Assembly: GCF_037893015.1 (NCBI RefSeq) | Contig: NC_133666.1 | Coordinates: 619,304,974-619,368,973, forward strand | Source: Macrotis lagotis | Taxonomy: Eukaryota; Chordata; Mammalia; Peramelemorphia; Peramelidae | Length of the DNA stretch: 64,000 nucleotides | Direction: 5' to 3' | In this document: positions 23,763-55,848 of the stretch, piece by piece | Layout of the letters: every line of letters starts with the position of its first letter | How positions within the stretch are numbered: the first letter of the stretch is position 1 | The notes under the pieces: generated by a model | What the model was told of the DNA's origin: nothing | Databases searched by the model: none | The model's input: the letters and a program-made list of their open reading frames with translations, nothing else | Position numbers and translations under genes: made by a program

Positions 23763-23768
23763 TTTATT
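23763..23768 (-). terminator. GFUS: GFUS poly(A) signal
   Basis: TTTATT on the plus strand is AATAAA on the gene strand, about 400 bases after the stop codon. Cleavage would be expected near 23740-23750. The intervening 3' UTR (24169 to about 23745) has no other canonical signal that I saw. Confidence 0.6.
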
Positions 23769-24169
23769 TGAATTTCCAGAAAATGATCAGAAAGGATAGG
23801 GAACCCAGGTAGTCAGTGACTAAAAGTACAAAGGGGTGGCTAAGTTTCCCAGGCTCTAGGCATGGGGAATTTTCCCTGAGGGTAGCAATAGTGGACATTC
23901 AGGAACCAGCCTGGCAAGAACAAGGAATCCTGTGTACACCTTGAGGTTGAACTGTAGTGATCAAGTCAGGGACAGAGATAGAAGAAGGCCTAGATGCTCA
24001 ACTGAGACTTAGGACTCACTAGGTCTTCCTTAAGCCAGACTTAATGAAGATTGAGGGCCCGGGCCTGGAGAAGGTAGAAGGGCATCCATCTCAGTCAAGC
24101 CTCTCCTTACCAGTCCCCACTGTCATTTTGGGGCCTGGATGTTTGCAGTTTCTTCTCTGTGCTCCACAA

Positions 24170-45997
<21,828 letters not shown>

Positions 45998-46029
45998 TCA
46001 ACTGTAATAAGGAATAACAATCACTCCTC

Positions 46030-46450
46030 ATAATAGAACCTTTTATTTATAATGGCTCATTTGATCCTCACCTACTTTTGAAGTAGGTGACATTATTACT
46101 GTTCACATGGTGATAAATAAACATCCACAGATAAGGCTCAGTTGTGGCTCTATGCCTGTGACCAGCCTTCTTCTGCCTCCTTCGGGAAGCCTTTTTAGAG
46201 TCCTTCACATGATAAGTCTTTCCCTTATACCATATTTTATTTTTTTACTTCTGATCAATTTAAGATATTGAGGTAGATAGTAGTATAACAGACCTGGAGT
46301 CAGAAAGACCTGAGTTTGACTTTTGCAAACTATTTAATTACCTGGGCAAGACATGTATCTTTTCTCTACCTCTATGGAGATAATAAAAGTAATTATTTTA
46401 TAGGGTCATTTCGAGGATCAAATGAAATAATTATATTTATCATATGAACC
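46030..46450. repeat. MIR and CORE-SINE relics in GFUS intron 1
   Basis: Reversed MIR piece 46030-46150 and a sense CORE-SINE 46262-46450 ('acctggagtcagaaagacct', 'tagggtcatttcgaggatca'). Confidence 0.5.
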
Positions 46451-47230
46451 ACTCTATCCCCATCCTACAAGCTTCATGAGGGCAGGAAAAATGTTTCAGC
46501 TAGGCTCTCTCAGTGTCCAGCCTAGAGTTCTCCCAAAAGAAGACTTTTATCAAAGTTTGTTGTCCTTGTTGGGTCCTGGCCTCCCTTTCTCCCCGCCCCC
46601 ACTTGCTCTTGTACCAAACTAATACTATTAAGAGCCACCAGAAATTAGTTATCCTTAAGGAGCCTGGGCTTTTTGATCAATGCAAATTATGCAAGAAAAT
46701 AGTAGAGACTGTGGACCAATGTAGTCAAGTGTCTACAGAATTCCTATCAAAACATGACTCAGTGGCTAGAAATATTCAAGGTTTGACAGACAAGTTCTCT
46801 TATTACCTTTGCTGCCACCACCACCACCCTGCCACCACACCACTGCCACTAACAGAGTTAACTGTAAATTTGGAACCAAAACTGTATCTGAAAGAGGCCT
46901 TTGATAGAGAAATACAGGCATGAGAAAATACCTCCCTAACCATTGTCCTGACTCCTTATCTTCAAAGTCCCTTGAGAATTCTCCTTGCACCTGGAAAAAA
47001 CTTCTTTTCTCTGGTCTAAGGAGACTCCTATAGATCTACTTGTACCTTTTGCTCATTCCCTCTTCCCTGTTCCTGGGAAATTAGCAGGTCAAAGATCTCG
47101 AAAACCTTACCATATGGCAAGGAGGGGTGGAGTTCAGACTCCTATTTAGCTTCCTGTTACTCTCTCAGACACAATTAGATTGATCTGTTCTAATTGTTTC
47201 CCAGGAATTGCTTACAATTAAAGAAAAATT
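46451..47230. other. GFUS intron 1, unassigned
   Basis: Contains a 136-codon plus-strand open frame (46513-46923) with a short run of CAC (His/Thr/Pro) codons. I recognise no homology, and there is no promoter or splice context. Confidence 0.35.
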
Positions 47231-47233
47231 GGG

Positions 47234-47402
47234 GGGGCAGCTAGGTGGCCATTAGATAGAGTACCATTTTGGGGGTCAGGAGGACCTGAGTTCAAATTCA
47301 GCCTCAGACACTTAATAATTTCCTAGCTGTGTGACCATGGGCAAGTCACTTAACCCTATTGTCTTGCTAAAAAACACAAAACAAACAAACAAAAAAAAAA
47401 AC
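47234..47402 (+). mobile_element. Marsupial SINE
   Basis: 'gggggcagctaggtggccat', 'gggtcaggaggacctgagtt', 'agctgtgtgaccatgggcaa', CAAA-rich tail. Confidence 0.87.
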
Positions 47403-48911
47403 TTGGCCCTAAAGGGATCCTTTGTATTTTCTCATGAAGCCAACATAGGGCAGGGGTACCAGAGAGAACTTTAGTCCCCTTTCAGGATTCCTCTGGCTTC
47501 CTGCTACACCACCACCACCATTAAAAAAGATCTCAAAATATCCCGGAGAAATCAACCAATTAACTAGTTTAGAATGAAACCACAGCACAGACTGCACAGT
47601 TGCCTGTAATCTCCTGGACATAAGATTGATCCATAAAGACTTGGGAAATCAAGTTAGCAAATATAAAGAGCAATACTTTTTTTTAGTAGATGCTGGAAAG
47701 CTATGTGGACCAAAAGCTTTAAAAAATACAGAGATGGGGCAGAGGAGATAATCATGTTGTGGAGTCAGGAGGAGGTGCATAACATCCCCAGGGTGAGCTG
47801 CGGGAGTTAAGATAAGGGATCTTACAATCTAATACTTTTAATCAACTACAAAAGCCAGGAGGTTTGTTTCCTTTTTTTAAAGTTACCTGTGCAATTGTCT
47901 GGAGAGGATTAAACAAAATAACAAATTAGTAGGCTAACACTTTGTCACAGGACCATTGTTACCTGAGCCCTGTCAAAAGAGATGAGACTAAAGATGACAG
48001 CAGCCTAAGGATAACAATTCTTGCCTCTAGTGCTTTAAAGGTTATAAAATTCTTTTCTCACAAACGTGAGATTACAGTAGTATAGGTATATTCTGCCCCA
48101 TTTTATAGATGCAGAAACAATCCAGAAAAATGAAATTGTATTGCTAAAGGTCATAGAGATAAGAAGCGACAAGGTTTGAAACCCAAGTCCCTGGATGCCT
48201 AGTTCTGACTGGGTTGAATTTCTAATTAGCCAAAAAGGCAGACACCCATAGATAAGAGAAGGCCCCGTCCTGGCCAAGGAGTGGGTGGACAGGGATGAAA
48301 GTCCACAGGCTGAGCTGCCTCCACTTGGGAATAACAGCCTTCTCTTTGCCACCTGCCATTTAAGAAGTGTTTGTGTTACTGGGAGCTTGTCAAGGGCACC
48401 CACTCACAAAAATAATACTAATCCCAGCATACCCGCTCAAAGGAATAGTTTTATAATGGAAGGGGAACAAGTGAAGTGACCAGGGAATCTTTGTGCTGGA
48501 ATGCAAGAAGGAAAGAGGTCATCTAGGAGTGGGAGGGAAAACTCTGTACTTCTTAAGAGGTTGTGTATCCTTTCAAATTGTTCTGGGGAATGATAAAAAG
48601 CTCAGGGCCAGCCAGGACCTATTTTCAATGTTTTCTCCTACCTCTCCCACCTTTAGAGGATGAAGAGGAACTCAGAGACCTTTCCCCTTAAGGCTAGAGA
48701 GCTTTTTACAACAGCTGTGATAGAATCAGTTCAGCTGAACCTAGTTCCTCCAAAGGCAGCAAACATAAACTCCTTTATGGGGGCAGAGGACTCTTTTTGT
48801 CTTTCCATCCATAATTGTGTATAGCCTTTTTCCTTTCTCCTTTCTGAAATCCACCTTGCAGGGATGTCTACTCATTTCTCTCTCTGTGGCCAAGGAAAAT
48901 GAGGCTAATTC
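47403..48911. other. GFUS intron 1, mostly unassigned
   Basis: A reversed MIR at about 48050-48200 ('ttttatagatgcagaaacaa'). Otherwise no gene or repeat that I can name. Confidence 0.45.
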
Positions 48912-49072
48912 CTTTTTTTTTAGGTTTTTTCTTTTGCAAGGCAATGGGGTTCAGTGGCTTGGCCAAGGCCACACAGCTGGGTCGTTCTGAAGCGTCGGAG
49001 GCCGGATTTGAAGTCGGGGACTCCTGACTCCAGGGCCGGTGCTCCATCCGCCGCACCACCCAGCCGCCCCTA
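48912..49072 (-). mobile_element. CpG-rich marsupial SINE next to GFUS island
   Basis: Reversed SINE from 'ttttttaggttttttctttt' to 'caccacccagccgcccc', flanked by 'aggctaatt' (48902-48910) and 'aggctagtc' (49073-49081). The body holds about nine CpG steps between 48980 and 49070, where sister copies mostly have TG or CA. Confidence 0.87.
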
Positions 49073-49694
49073 GGCTAGTCCTTCAGCGTTCAATAGCAAC
49101 CACAAGCCCCCTCCTCCGGCTCCGCTGGCCTGTGTGGGCAGAAGTCTGGACTGGCGGGTTCCAGATTGGCTCCATCCTCCCTTGCCCCTCAAGCAACCAG
49201 TTCCCAAGCCTTTATTAAACCCTGTGCCAAGTGCCTGGGGTACAGAGACAGCGGGGCAATGATTCCTTCCAGGCCCTGCGGCCTTCTTTGCAGCCAGTCC
49301 TCTTGTGTCGTCTCCCCTTTCCTAGTTTCCTCTCTTTTTTAGTCTGCTGCAGCTTTAAAGGGTCATCGGGGGCTTTAGGCTATTAGAAACGAGTTGTTCT
49401 GCGTGGAATCTGGGCACTGGGAGGGCAGTGCCTGGGGGGCAGAGCCTGGCTCGGGCCTCCGAGGCCCCTGAAGCGCATCCCAGGGGCGCTGAGGGCGCCG
49501 GCCCGAAACCAGCTCCGATCCGGCCTCGGCTTCCTCCTCTGTAAAACGAGGTGCGGACGGACGGACGGACGGCCCCTCCCCCGGTATCCCCGCCGCGGAC
49601 ACCCCGGGGGACCCCTCGGGCTCCGGTCCCCCGCCCGGGCCGGGCCGCCTTCACGGCGCTCCCCGGCGCGCTCCCTCCCCGCCCCGACTCCCAC

Positions 49695-49770
49695 CTCGGA
49701 TCCGGGCTGCACCTGCCGCTCCACAACTGCTTCCGGCGGAAACCACGGCGGCCACGCCGGAGGATCCAGT
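49695..49770 (-). other. GFUS: Likely GFUS exon 1 (non-coding)
   Basis: The coding exon 2 starts with an acceptor 11 bases before the ATG, so an upstream untranslated exon is required. The best donor in the island is CCGAG|GTGGGAG, ending the exon at 49695. The 5' limit is a guess from the island's core and the motif positions. Confidence 0.45.
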
Positions 49771-49820
49771 CAAAGAAGGGCGCGCGGAGGGGCGGGGCGG
49801 GCACGCCACCCCGTGGGGCG

Positions 49821-49834
49821 CTGGGAATTGTAGT
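49821..49834 (-). promoter_or_regulatory. ZNF143/SBS-type motif, proximal
   Basis: Minus strand reads ACTACAATTCCCAG, an exact match to the start of the known ACTACAATTCCCAGAATGC element bound by ZNF143/THAP11. Lies just upstream of the inferred GFUS first exon. Confidence 0.7.
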
Positions 49835-49890
49835 CCTACCTTGCGGGGGTAAGGCTTTCCCTCGCCACGCCCCCGCCCTTGCGGAAAGAA

Positions 49891-49906
49891 TTCTGGGAAA
49901 TGTAGT
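49891..49906 (-). promoter_or_regulatory. ZNF143/SBS-type motif, distal
   Basis: Minus strand reads ACTACATTTCCCAGAA, the A/T variant of the same element, 70 bp from the first copy and in the same orientation. Confidence 0.7.
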
Positions 49907-50059
49907 CCTGCCCTCCACACCTCGGAATCTCGCCCCACCGCTCCCATCCCTTACCTTCCTGCCCCCATTGCAGGCCCTTCCAACTCTGAATAGGGTGAAA
50001 AAGAATGGATCATGGACCCGAGATCCTGAATGGAGGGACCTCTGAGGTCACCCTTCCAA

Positions 50060-50145
50060 CGCTGAGCGTTGTCCTTTCTGGTCATATTGGCCAGTCTGAG
50101 AGGTGTGAGGTGGTACCTCAGAGATGCTTTCATTTGCATCAGAAA
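50060..50145 (-). repeat. L1 ORF2 sliver, reversed
   Basis: 'ctttctggtcatattggcca', 'gtctgagaggtgtgaggtgg' are antisense to the young L1 at 42240-42300. Confidence 0.8.
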
Positions 50146-50219
50146 ATATATATTTCAATACATGTACCATGCTTCATCATGAATGAATATTCCAAAATGA
50201 TGGAAGTGGTCATTATGTG

Positions 50220-50570
50220 ATAGAGTTCTCGAGGCATCAAAGTTATTTATTTTTACTACGTAGATATAACTATCCAGGTTGTGCTCACTTTCCACTGTAT
50301 CATTTCCTGTGTTCCACTGAAACCATCCTTTTCATCATTTCTTATGGCCCAGTAGTAGTGCCCATTTGCTTGTCTTTGTACTCTAACATCTCCAATTTTG
50401 ATTATTTGCCTTTTTTTGTTATCTATGTCAATTTGTAGAGTGTGAAGGGATATTTCTGGTCATTTGTATTTTGAAATTCTTTTGAAAAAACTAATATCTC
50501 ACTACTTATCTGTTGGGAAATGGCTCTTGATCTAGTATATTTTAATCAATTCCTTTTATAACATGTCCCA
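50220..50570 (-). repeat. Old L1 relic, reversed
   Basis: 'gtgctcactttccactgtat', 'ttgtattttgaaattctttt', 'ttgggaaatggctcttgatc' resemble reversed L1 ORF2. Confidence 0.5.
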
Positions 50571-50612
50571 AAAGTCCTAGCACACTTTAGCTTTAGTGTA
50601 CTTGCATATATA
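50571..50612 (+). repeat. Mariner-like terminal fragment
   Basis: 'tgtcccaaaagtcctagcac' and 'actttagctttagtgt' resemble the inverted-repeat end of a Tc1/mariner element. No opposite end seen, so only a tentative call. Confidence 0.35.
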
Positions 50613-50730
50613 TGTATATATGTTATCAGACTTTTATCACTTATATCTAATTTGATTATATTAGATTAAAATAATTTTTAGATGTTTAACATGTATAAAT
50701 TAATTGTTAGAATAAAGTGACCAGGGGGAG

Positions 50731-50880
50731 GTGGCTAGGTGGCACAGTGGATAGAGCACTGGCCCTGGAGTCAGGAGTACCTGAGTTCAAATCCTGCTTC
50801 AGACACTTAATAATTATCTAGCTGTGTGGCCTTAGGCAAGTCACTTAACCCCATTACCTTGCAAAAAAAAAAAAAGAACC
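50731..50880 (+). mobile_element. Marsupial SINE with target-site duplication
   Basis: 'gtggctaggtggcacagtgg' to an A12 tail. Target copies 'tagaataaagtgacc' (50710-50724) and 'tagaataaggagacc' (50881-50895). Confidence 0.9.
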
Positions 50881-50910
50881 TAGAATAAGGAGACCAAAAG
50901 AGTCTAAAGA

Positions 50911-52110
50911 CCAATTAATAAATGGTCAAAGGATATGAATAGATTGTTTTCAAATGAAGAAATTAAAGCTATATATAATCATATGAAAAAGTGCTCCAAA
51001 TCATTATTGATTATAGAATGGCAAATTAAAACAACTAAGAGGTATCACTTCACATTTATCAGATTGGCTAAGATGATAAAAAAAAGGGAAAATGATCAAT
51101 GTTGGAGAGGTTGTGGGAGGATTGGGACATTAATGCATTGCTGGTAGAGATGTGAATTGATCCAACCATTGTGGAGAACAATATGGAATTATGCCCAAAG
51201 AGCAATAAAACTGATTATACTCTTTGACCCAGCAATTCCAATACTAGGCCTATTTCCAGAAGAAATCATAAAAAAAATGGGAAAAGTCCCATAAATTCCA
51301 AAATATTCATAGCAGCTCTTTTTGTAATGGCAAAGAATTGGTAATTGAGGGGATGCCATCAATTAGGGAATGGTTGAACAAGTTATGGTATATCAATATT
51401 ATGGAATACTTATTCTATAAGAAACCATAAATGGTTGGACTCTAGAGGAGCATGGAATGAATTATAGGATCTGATGCTGAGTGACAGGAGTAGAATCAAG
51501 AGAACAATGTACACATTAACAACAGCTTTGTGAGCTGATAAACTTTAATGGATGAAGCTCCTCTCAGCAGTTCAGTGAACAGGACAACACTATTAGACTG
51601 GCTATGGGCAATGCTATCCCCATCCAGTGGAAGAAAAACAAAACAAGCCAAAAAAAAAAAAAACCCCAAAAAAATCCCCAAACCAAAAATCTTTCAAAAT
51701 CTGACAAATACTACATTCACTTCTTTTTTTTTAGATTTTTGCAAGGCAATGGGGTTAAGTGGCATGTCCAAGACCACACAGCTAGGTAATTATTAAGTGT
51801 CTGAGACCGAATTTGAACTCAGGTCCTCCTGACTCCAGGACCAGTGCTCTATCCACTGTGTCTCTTAGCCGTCCCTCCTAAATTCACTTTAAAAAAATAT
51901 CTCTTAAGTATTTCTTTCCCTTAATCCTAATTCCTCATACCAAATATGACTTATCTATAAACATGTTTAACACAAATATTTATGTATAATGTTAACCAAC
52001 TGTTCACCACTGAGTGAAATTTTGTGATTTAAAAATATACTTATGCATACAGATGAATGTTGAAAAACTTTCATAACATGTATTTGGAAAAATAAAATAA
52101 CAATTTAAAA
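50911..52110 (+). mobile_element. L1 3' end with target duplication
   Basis: ORF2 C-terminal text, first part MNRLFSNEEIKAIYNHMKKC and RYHFTFIRLAKMIKKRENDQ, then CWRGCGRIGTLMHCW; followed by stops and frameshifts and a 3' UTR ending 'gaatgttgaaaaactttcat' plus an AATAAA tail. Target duplication 'aaaagagtcta' at 50897-50906 and about 52107-52118. A SINE splits it (51722-51877). Confidence 0.85.
51722..51877 (-). mobile_element. Marsupial SINE inside L1, reversed
   Basis: 'agatttttgcaaggcaatgg' to 'cactgtgtctcttagccgtc'. Flanking 'aaattcactt'-like sequences (51712-51721 and 51879-51889) suggest the target duplication. Confidence 0.85.
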
Positions 52111-52118
52111 AGAGTCTA

Positions 52119-53264
52119 GAGAGTGCCTTAGTTAACAAACATCTGCCTTACTTGTCGAATAGAGTGGTGACTGCCAAAGAAAACACCAAGTTAAAATATG
52201 AACTAGTTTGGAAAATATGAAGGATGATTGATGCTTAAAAGCAATATCCTCTCATAAAGCAGAGAGAAACGGTTGGAGGGTAAAACTAGTCTAAGGAAAG
52301 TTTCTCAAGATATCCAACCAGCAAAGTCATCCCATAGACATTCAAAGTGAAAATAGAAGGACTATAAACAAAAGAAAAGTGGAAAATATCTGTTAAAAAA
52401 ATCAGTATAACAAAGTGTTTCCTTCATCAAGGAGAGTGAGATCACTATATTTGGACTCCAAAATTACAGTCCTATTTATACAACAGAGTGAGAAATAGTA
52501 CTAAAGAGAACACAATGGGGAAAAGCAGCAAAACTGAACACAATGGGAAACAGCAAAACTGTACCAAATGTAGTTAGAAGTGATTCCTTCTGAAGGCAAG
52601 GTAATCATAAGGCCCTTCAACAATCAATATACAAGGAGAGAAAGATTTCCCAAAGTATGGAAATAGTCCCAGACCTTATCAATAATGTTTTGGAGGTAGG
52701 GGGAAAAGTATCACAAATTTTGTTGGAAGTTATGTCCTTCTGGGACTCTGAAAGGAAAGGTATCAATTGAAGCCTGGGGACCAGACCTGACATGACCACT
52801 ACGAGTAGGTGGTTGGAAGAATAAGTCCAGTACCATATGTGCTTTATATAATTTACTGTGTTTTAATAAAGGAAGTCACTAAAAAGCTTTCTGAATAAAG
52901 TTGGTTCATTAAAAGCAGTATGTTTTGTCAATGAGCATAGGGGCAGAGGTGCTGATAGAGCCATAGGTAGAGAAATTGCTAACATTTTAATGTTTCAGCA
53001 TGATTTCCCATTTTCTTCAATATTCTCAGATCCATACTGAATTGTAATGAATGGCTTTGCTTCAAGGTCCCTGGGACCAGCTCTGAAGGCTGTAGATGAG
53101 TGCCCTCTAGCGAATAGTGGTTGGACACAGTGGCCTTGCCTAGACCTACTTGATGAAAATATATGGAAAGATGTAAAGAAATCATAATCTGCTTTTCTGG
53201 TCACACCATCCTGATGTGACTGCACTGACAAATAGACACTTAACTCACATGTGGGCTCTCCTTT
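52119..53264. other. Intergenic DNA without recognised gene
   Basis: No repeat or coding frame I can name; A-rich, even composition. Confidence 0.45.
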
Positions 53265-53269
53265 TTTTC

Positions 53270-53905
53270 CCTTTCTTTCTTTTTAAAAACTTAATATTTT
53301 TATTTCTTTTTACAATCACATGCAACAATAGTTTTCACCAATCATTTTTCCTGCAATATTTTGAAATGTTTTTCCTCTTTTCCCTTCCCTGCCCCCACCC
53401 ACCACAGAAAGCAATCCAATATAGACTCTACATGTGTAATTATGCTAAACATAGATTCATATTAATGTTGTTGTAAAAGAAGAATCAAATTCAAATGAGA
53501 GATAAAAGATAATAATAACAATATTTAAAAACAGAAGATAGTAGGCTTTGGTCTATATTCAAACAGTATTTTCCATCATAAGTCTTTTAGAATTGTCTTT
53601 GATTATTTGATTTTAATCAAATATTCAATTTGATTATTGAATAAGTCCATCATAGCTGATCATCACCCAATGTGTTATTAGTGTTACTAGTGAGTAATTG
53701 GTTATTTGTATATACACAAGATTCTTCTGGTTTTGCTCATTTCACTCAGCATCAGTTCATGCAAGTCCTTGTAGGCTTTTCTGAAATCCCATCCCTCATG
53801 ATTTCTTATAGAACAACAGTGTTCCATCATATTTATATGCTACAATTTGTTCATCCATTCCCCAATTAATGGGCATCCCCTCAATTTCCAATTCTTTTGG
53901 ACTCT
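53270..53905 (-). mobile_element. Older L1 3' end, reversed
   Basis: 'caatcacatgcaacaatagt', 'ccatcataagtcttttagaa', 'catttcactcagcatcagtt', 'ccattccccaattaatgggc'. Same family as 17315-17645. Confidence 0.8.
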
Positions 53906-53924
53906 CTTTTCTTCTGTTTTTTGG

Positions 53925-54430
53925 TAAAAGATTTTATTTATTTTGAGTTTTACAATTTTTCCCCGATCTTACTTCCCTCCCCCCACCCCCCCAGAGAAGG
54001 CAATTTGTCAGTCTTTACATTTGAATGTGATGAGAGAGAAATCATATCCTTAAGGAAGAAAAATAATGTACAAGAGATAGCAAGATCAGACAACATCAGT
54101 ATTTTTTTCTAAATTAAAGTTAATAGTCCTTGATCTTTGTTCAAACTCCACAGTTCTTTCTCTGGATACAGATGGTATTCTCCATCGCAGACAGCCCCAA
54201 ATTGTCCTTGATTGTTGCACTGAGTCCATCAAGGTTGATCATTGTCCCCATGTTGCTGTTGGGGTGTACAGTGTTTTTTCTGGTTCTGCTCATGTCACTC
54301 GGAATCAGTTCATGCAAATCCCTCCAGGCTTCCCTGAATTCCCATCCCTCCTGGTTTCTAATAGAACAAGTGTTCCATGACATACATATACCACAGTTTG
54401 CTAAGCCATTCCCCAATTGAAGGACATTTA
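53925..54430 (-). mobile_element. Younger L1 3' end, reversed
   Basis: Reverse complement of the 42500-43115 type: on the minus strand residues SIRNQEGWEFREAWRDLHEL and MSRTRKNTVHP. Target duplication 'tttggactctct' at 53897-53908 and 54432-54443 shows insertion at the edge of the older L1. Confidence 0.87.
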
Positions 54431-54454
54431 CTTTGGACTCTCTCTTCTGAAGAA

Positions 54455-54815
54455 GCTAGGAGGTGGCATAGTCAGTTCAGCTCCGGCCTCAGACACTTAC
54501 TAGCCATGGGATCCTAGTCAAGTCACTTACCCTCGATCTACGTCAGCCAAACTCAGATGAGGAAATATTTTATATTTATATTTTTATTTATCTATGGTAA
54601 TGGGATTAAGTGACTTGCCCAAGTGTCTGAGGTCGCATTTGAACTCAGGTCCTCCTGATTCCTGCACTACCTAGCTGGTCCAATTTTTTATTTTCTATTT
54701 TTATTTAAGATAATGAAACATTTGTAAAAAGAACCGGGAAAATGCTTTTTTGAATAAAGTAGCAAGCCAATTACCTTGCTGTGTGACCTTGTCCTGCAAA
54801 AATAAAATTAAATAA
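54455..54815. repeat. Two or three SINE relics
   Basis: Sense piece 54455-54560 ('gctccggcctcagacactta'), reversed piece 54580-54682 ('attaagtgacttgcccaagt' to 'ctacctagctggtcc') and a sense tail 54775-54815 ('ttgctgtgtgaccttgtcct'). Confidence 0.65.
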
Positions 54816-54859
54816 GCAAATATACAAATTAAGTAGCAAGTCAGTGCAGAACCTAGGAA

Positions 54860-55408
54860 TCAAGTACTCATAAAAGTGGGAGGATCCTCCCTGTCCCAGA
54901 GAAGGTCTATTGGGGAGAGTGGATGAGCATCAGTCTTCCTTCCGATGCGTTCCTTTCTCTCTCTTTTATTATCTTTCCGAGCCTTTAACTTAGCAATAGC
55001 ACCAGTAACACTCTTTCCCACCTCTTTTCCCGGATCCCAGGGAGTCCCCTCTGGTAGGTCCAGACGGAGCTCTCGGGGCTGCGCAGGCGCCCCGGGGGGG
55101 AAGGAGGCTCCGCGGGGCAGGAGACAGGAGCCGCGCCTTCCGGGAGCCCGCGCAGGCGCAGTGGGGCCGGGGAAGGCTTCCGAGCCCAGAGGTGGCCCTG
55201 CCCCTTCCGCTGTCCCCCGCCGGAAGTGACGATTCCTACGGCGGCACCGCCGGGCTGGGCCCGCTCCAGGGGCCCAGTTCGGCGTCACGTGGGCGCAGGC
55301 CCCTCCCCCTCGGCCGCGCTCCTGGTTCTTCCGCGCTGTCCGGCCCAGTGGGCCTGGCACCGAGGCGTCACCGCCCCCTTCCGCGGCTCTTCTTACGGAC
55401 GAGGCCAT
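54860..55408 (-). CDS. Unrecognised 182-codon ORF antisense to TRMT2B promoter
   Basis: ATG at 55408 on the minus strand opens a 182-codon frame. The first ~110 codons are in the GC-rich island, where open frames are common, and are Arg/Gly/Pro/Ala-rich. The last ~65 leave the island yet stay open and look protein-like: GAIAKLKARKDNKRERKERI (strongly basic), then a tail DAHPLSPIDLLWDREDPP. I do not recognise the family. It would be transcribed away from TRMT2B, as from a bidirectional promoter. Could equally be chance; no splice or expression evidence. Confidence 0.2.
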   Translation of the reverse strand: MASSVRRAAEGGGDASVPGPLGRTARKNQERGRGGGACAHVTPNWAPGAGPARRCRRRNRHFRRGTAEGAGPPLGSEAFPGPTAPARAPGRRGSCLLPRGASFPPGAPAQPRELRLDLPEGTPWDPGKEVGKSVTGAIAKLKARKDNKRERKERIGRKTDAHPLSPIDLLWDREDPPTFMST

Positions 55409-55560
55409 GGACTTGCCCAGGCTGCCCCGGCCGGTGAGTGCCTCGGGAGGACGCGGCGTCCGGACCCTCGCTCCAGCCCCCCGGCCCGCGAGGCGGCCGC
55501 TGCTTGGAACGGGCAGGCCGAGAGGCGGCCGGCCTTGCCCAGGGTCGCACTAGGGTAGAG
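54990..55560 (+). promoter_or_regulatory. TRMT2B: TRMT2B CpG-island promoter
   Basis: CpG-rich block without TATA. Has two NRF1-like GCGCAGGCGC motifs (55081-55090, 55150-55159), an ETS/GABP site CCGGAAGTGA (55220-55229) and a CACGTG E-box (55286-55291). NRF1 plus GABP sites are typical of nuclear genes for mitochondrial proteins, which suits TRMT2B. Confidence 0.75.
55330..55433 (+). other. TRMT2B: Likely TRMT2B exon 1 (leader)
   Basis: Donor CCG|GTGAGTG at 55433/55434 in the island. An ATG at 55407-55409 opens nine codons (MDLPRLPRP) to the donor; joined to exon 2 it stops after four more codons, so it is an upstream ORF and not the main start. The 5' limit is uncertain. Confidence 0.55.
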
Positions 55561-55735
55561 TTTGAATCCAGAGCTTCCTGACCGGGCGGTAAATCAATGA
55601 TTGAATGATTGAAAATCAATTACTAAGCTCTTTTAGCGTGTTAAATGCCATACGGAGCAAAAAACGAGGCCCGGAATTCCAAAAGGGGGGGTAAGGTTGG
55701 GAAACCACCTCAGCTTTTCTCCATTTGTTCCTTAC

Positions 55736-55848
55736 CTTTTTTTAGGACAAATGGGGTTCGGCCACACAGCTAGGTAATAGGTGTCTGAGGTCGGATTTGA
55801 ACTCAGGTCCTCCTGCCTCCAGGGTCGGTGCTCTGTCCACTGCGCTGT
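55736..55848 (-). mobile_element. Truncated SINE, reversed
   Basis: 'ttttttaggacaaatggggt', 'ggccacacagctaggtaata' to 'tgctctgtccactgcgctg'. In TRMT2B intron 1, still CpG-containing. Confidence 0.8.

Larger units (their letters stand above)
49400..49930 (-). promoter_or_regulatory. GFUS: GFUS CpG-island promoter
   Basis: Dense CpG and GC. No TATA box. Contains GC boxes (such as 49789-49801), an ETS-type CCGGAAG on the minus strand near 49728-49735 and two ZNF143-like motifs. Long open frames in it on both strands are products of GC richness. Confidence 0.8.

Noticed and set aside
46513-46923. 136-codon plus-strand open frame in GFUS intron 1
   Set aside because: No recognised domain, no promoter, no splice context; partly made of simple CAC repeats.
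49355-50045. Long open frames on both strands in the GFUS island (187 and 164 codons)
   Set aside because: Low-complexity Arg/Gly/Pro/Ala products without homology, overlapping on opposite strands; a compositional effect.
55407-55433. ATG in TRMT2B leader as the main start (MDLPRLPRP)
   Set aside because: Spliced to exon 2 in its frame it meets TAA after four codons; homology begins at the ATG at 58963.
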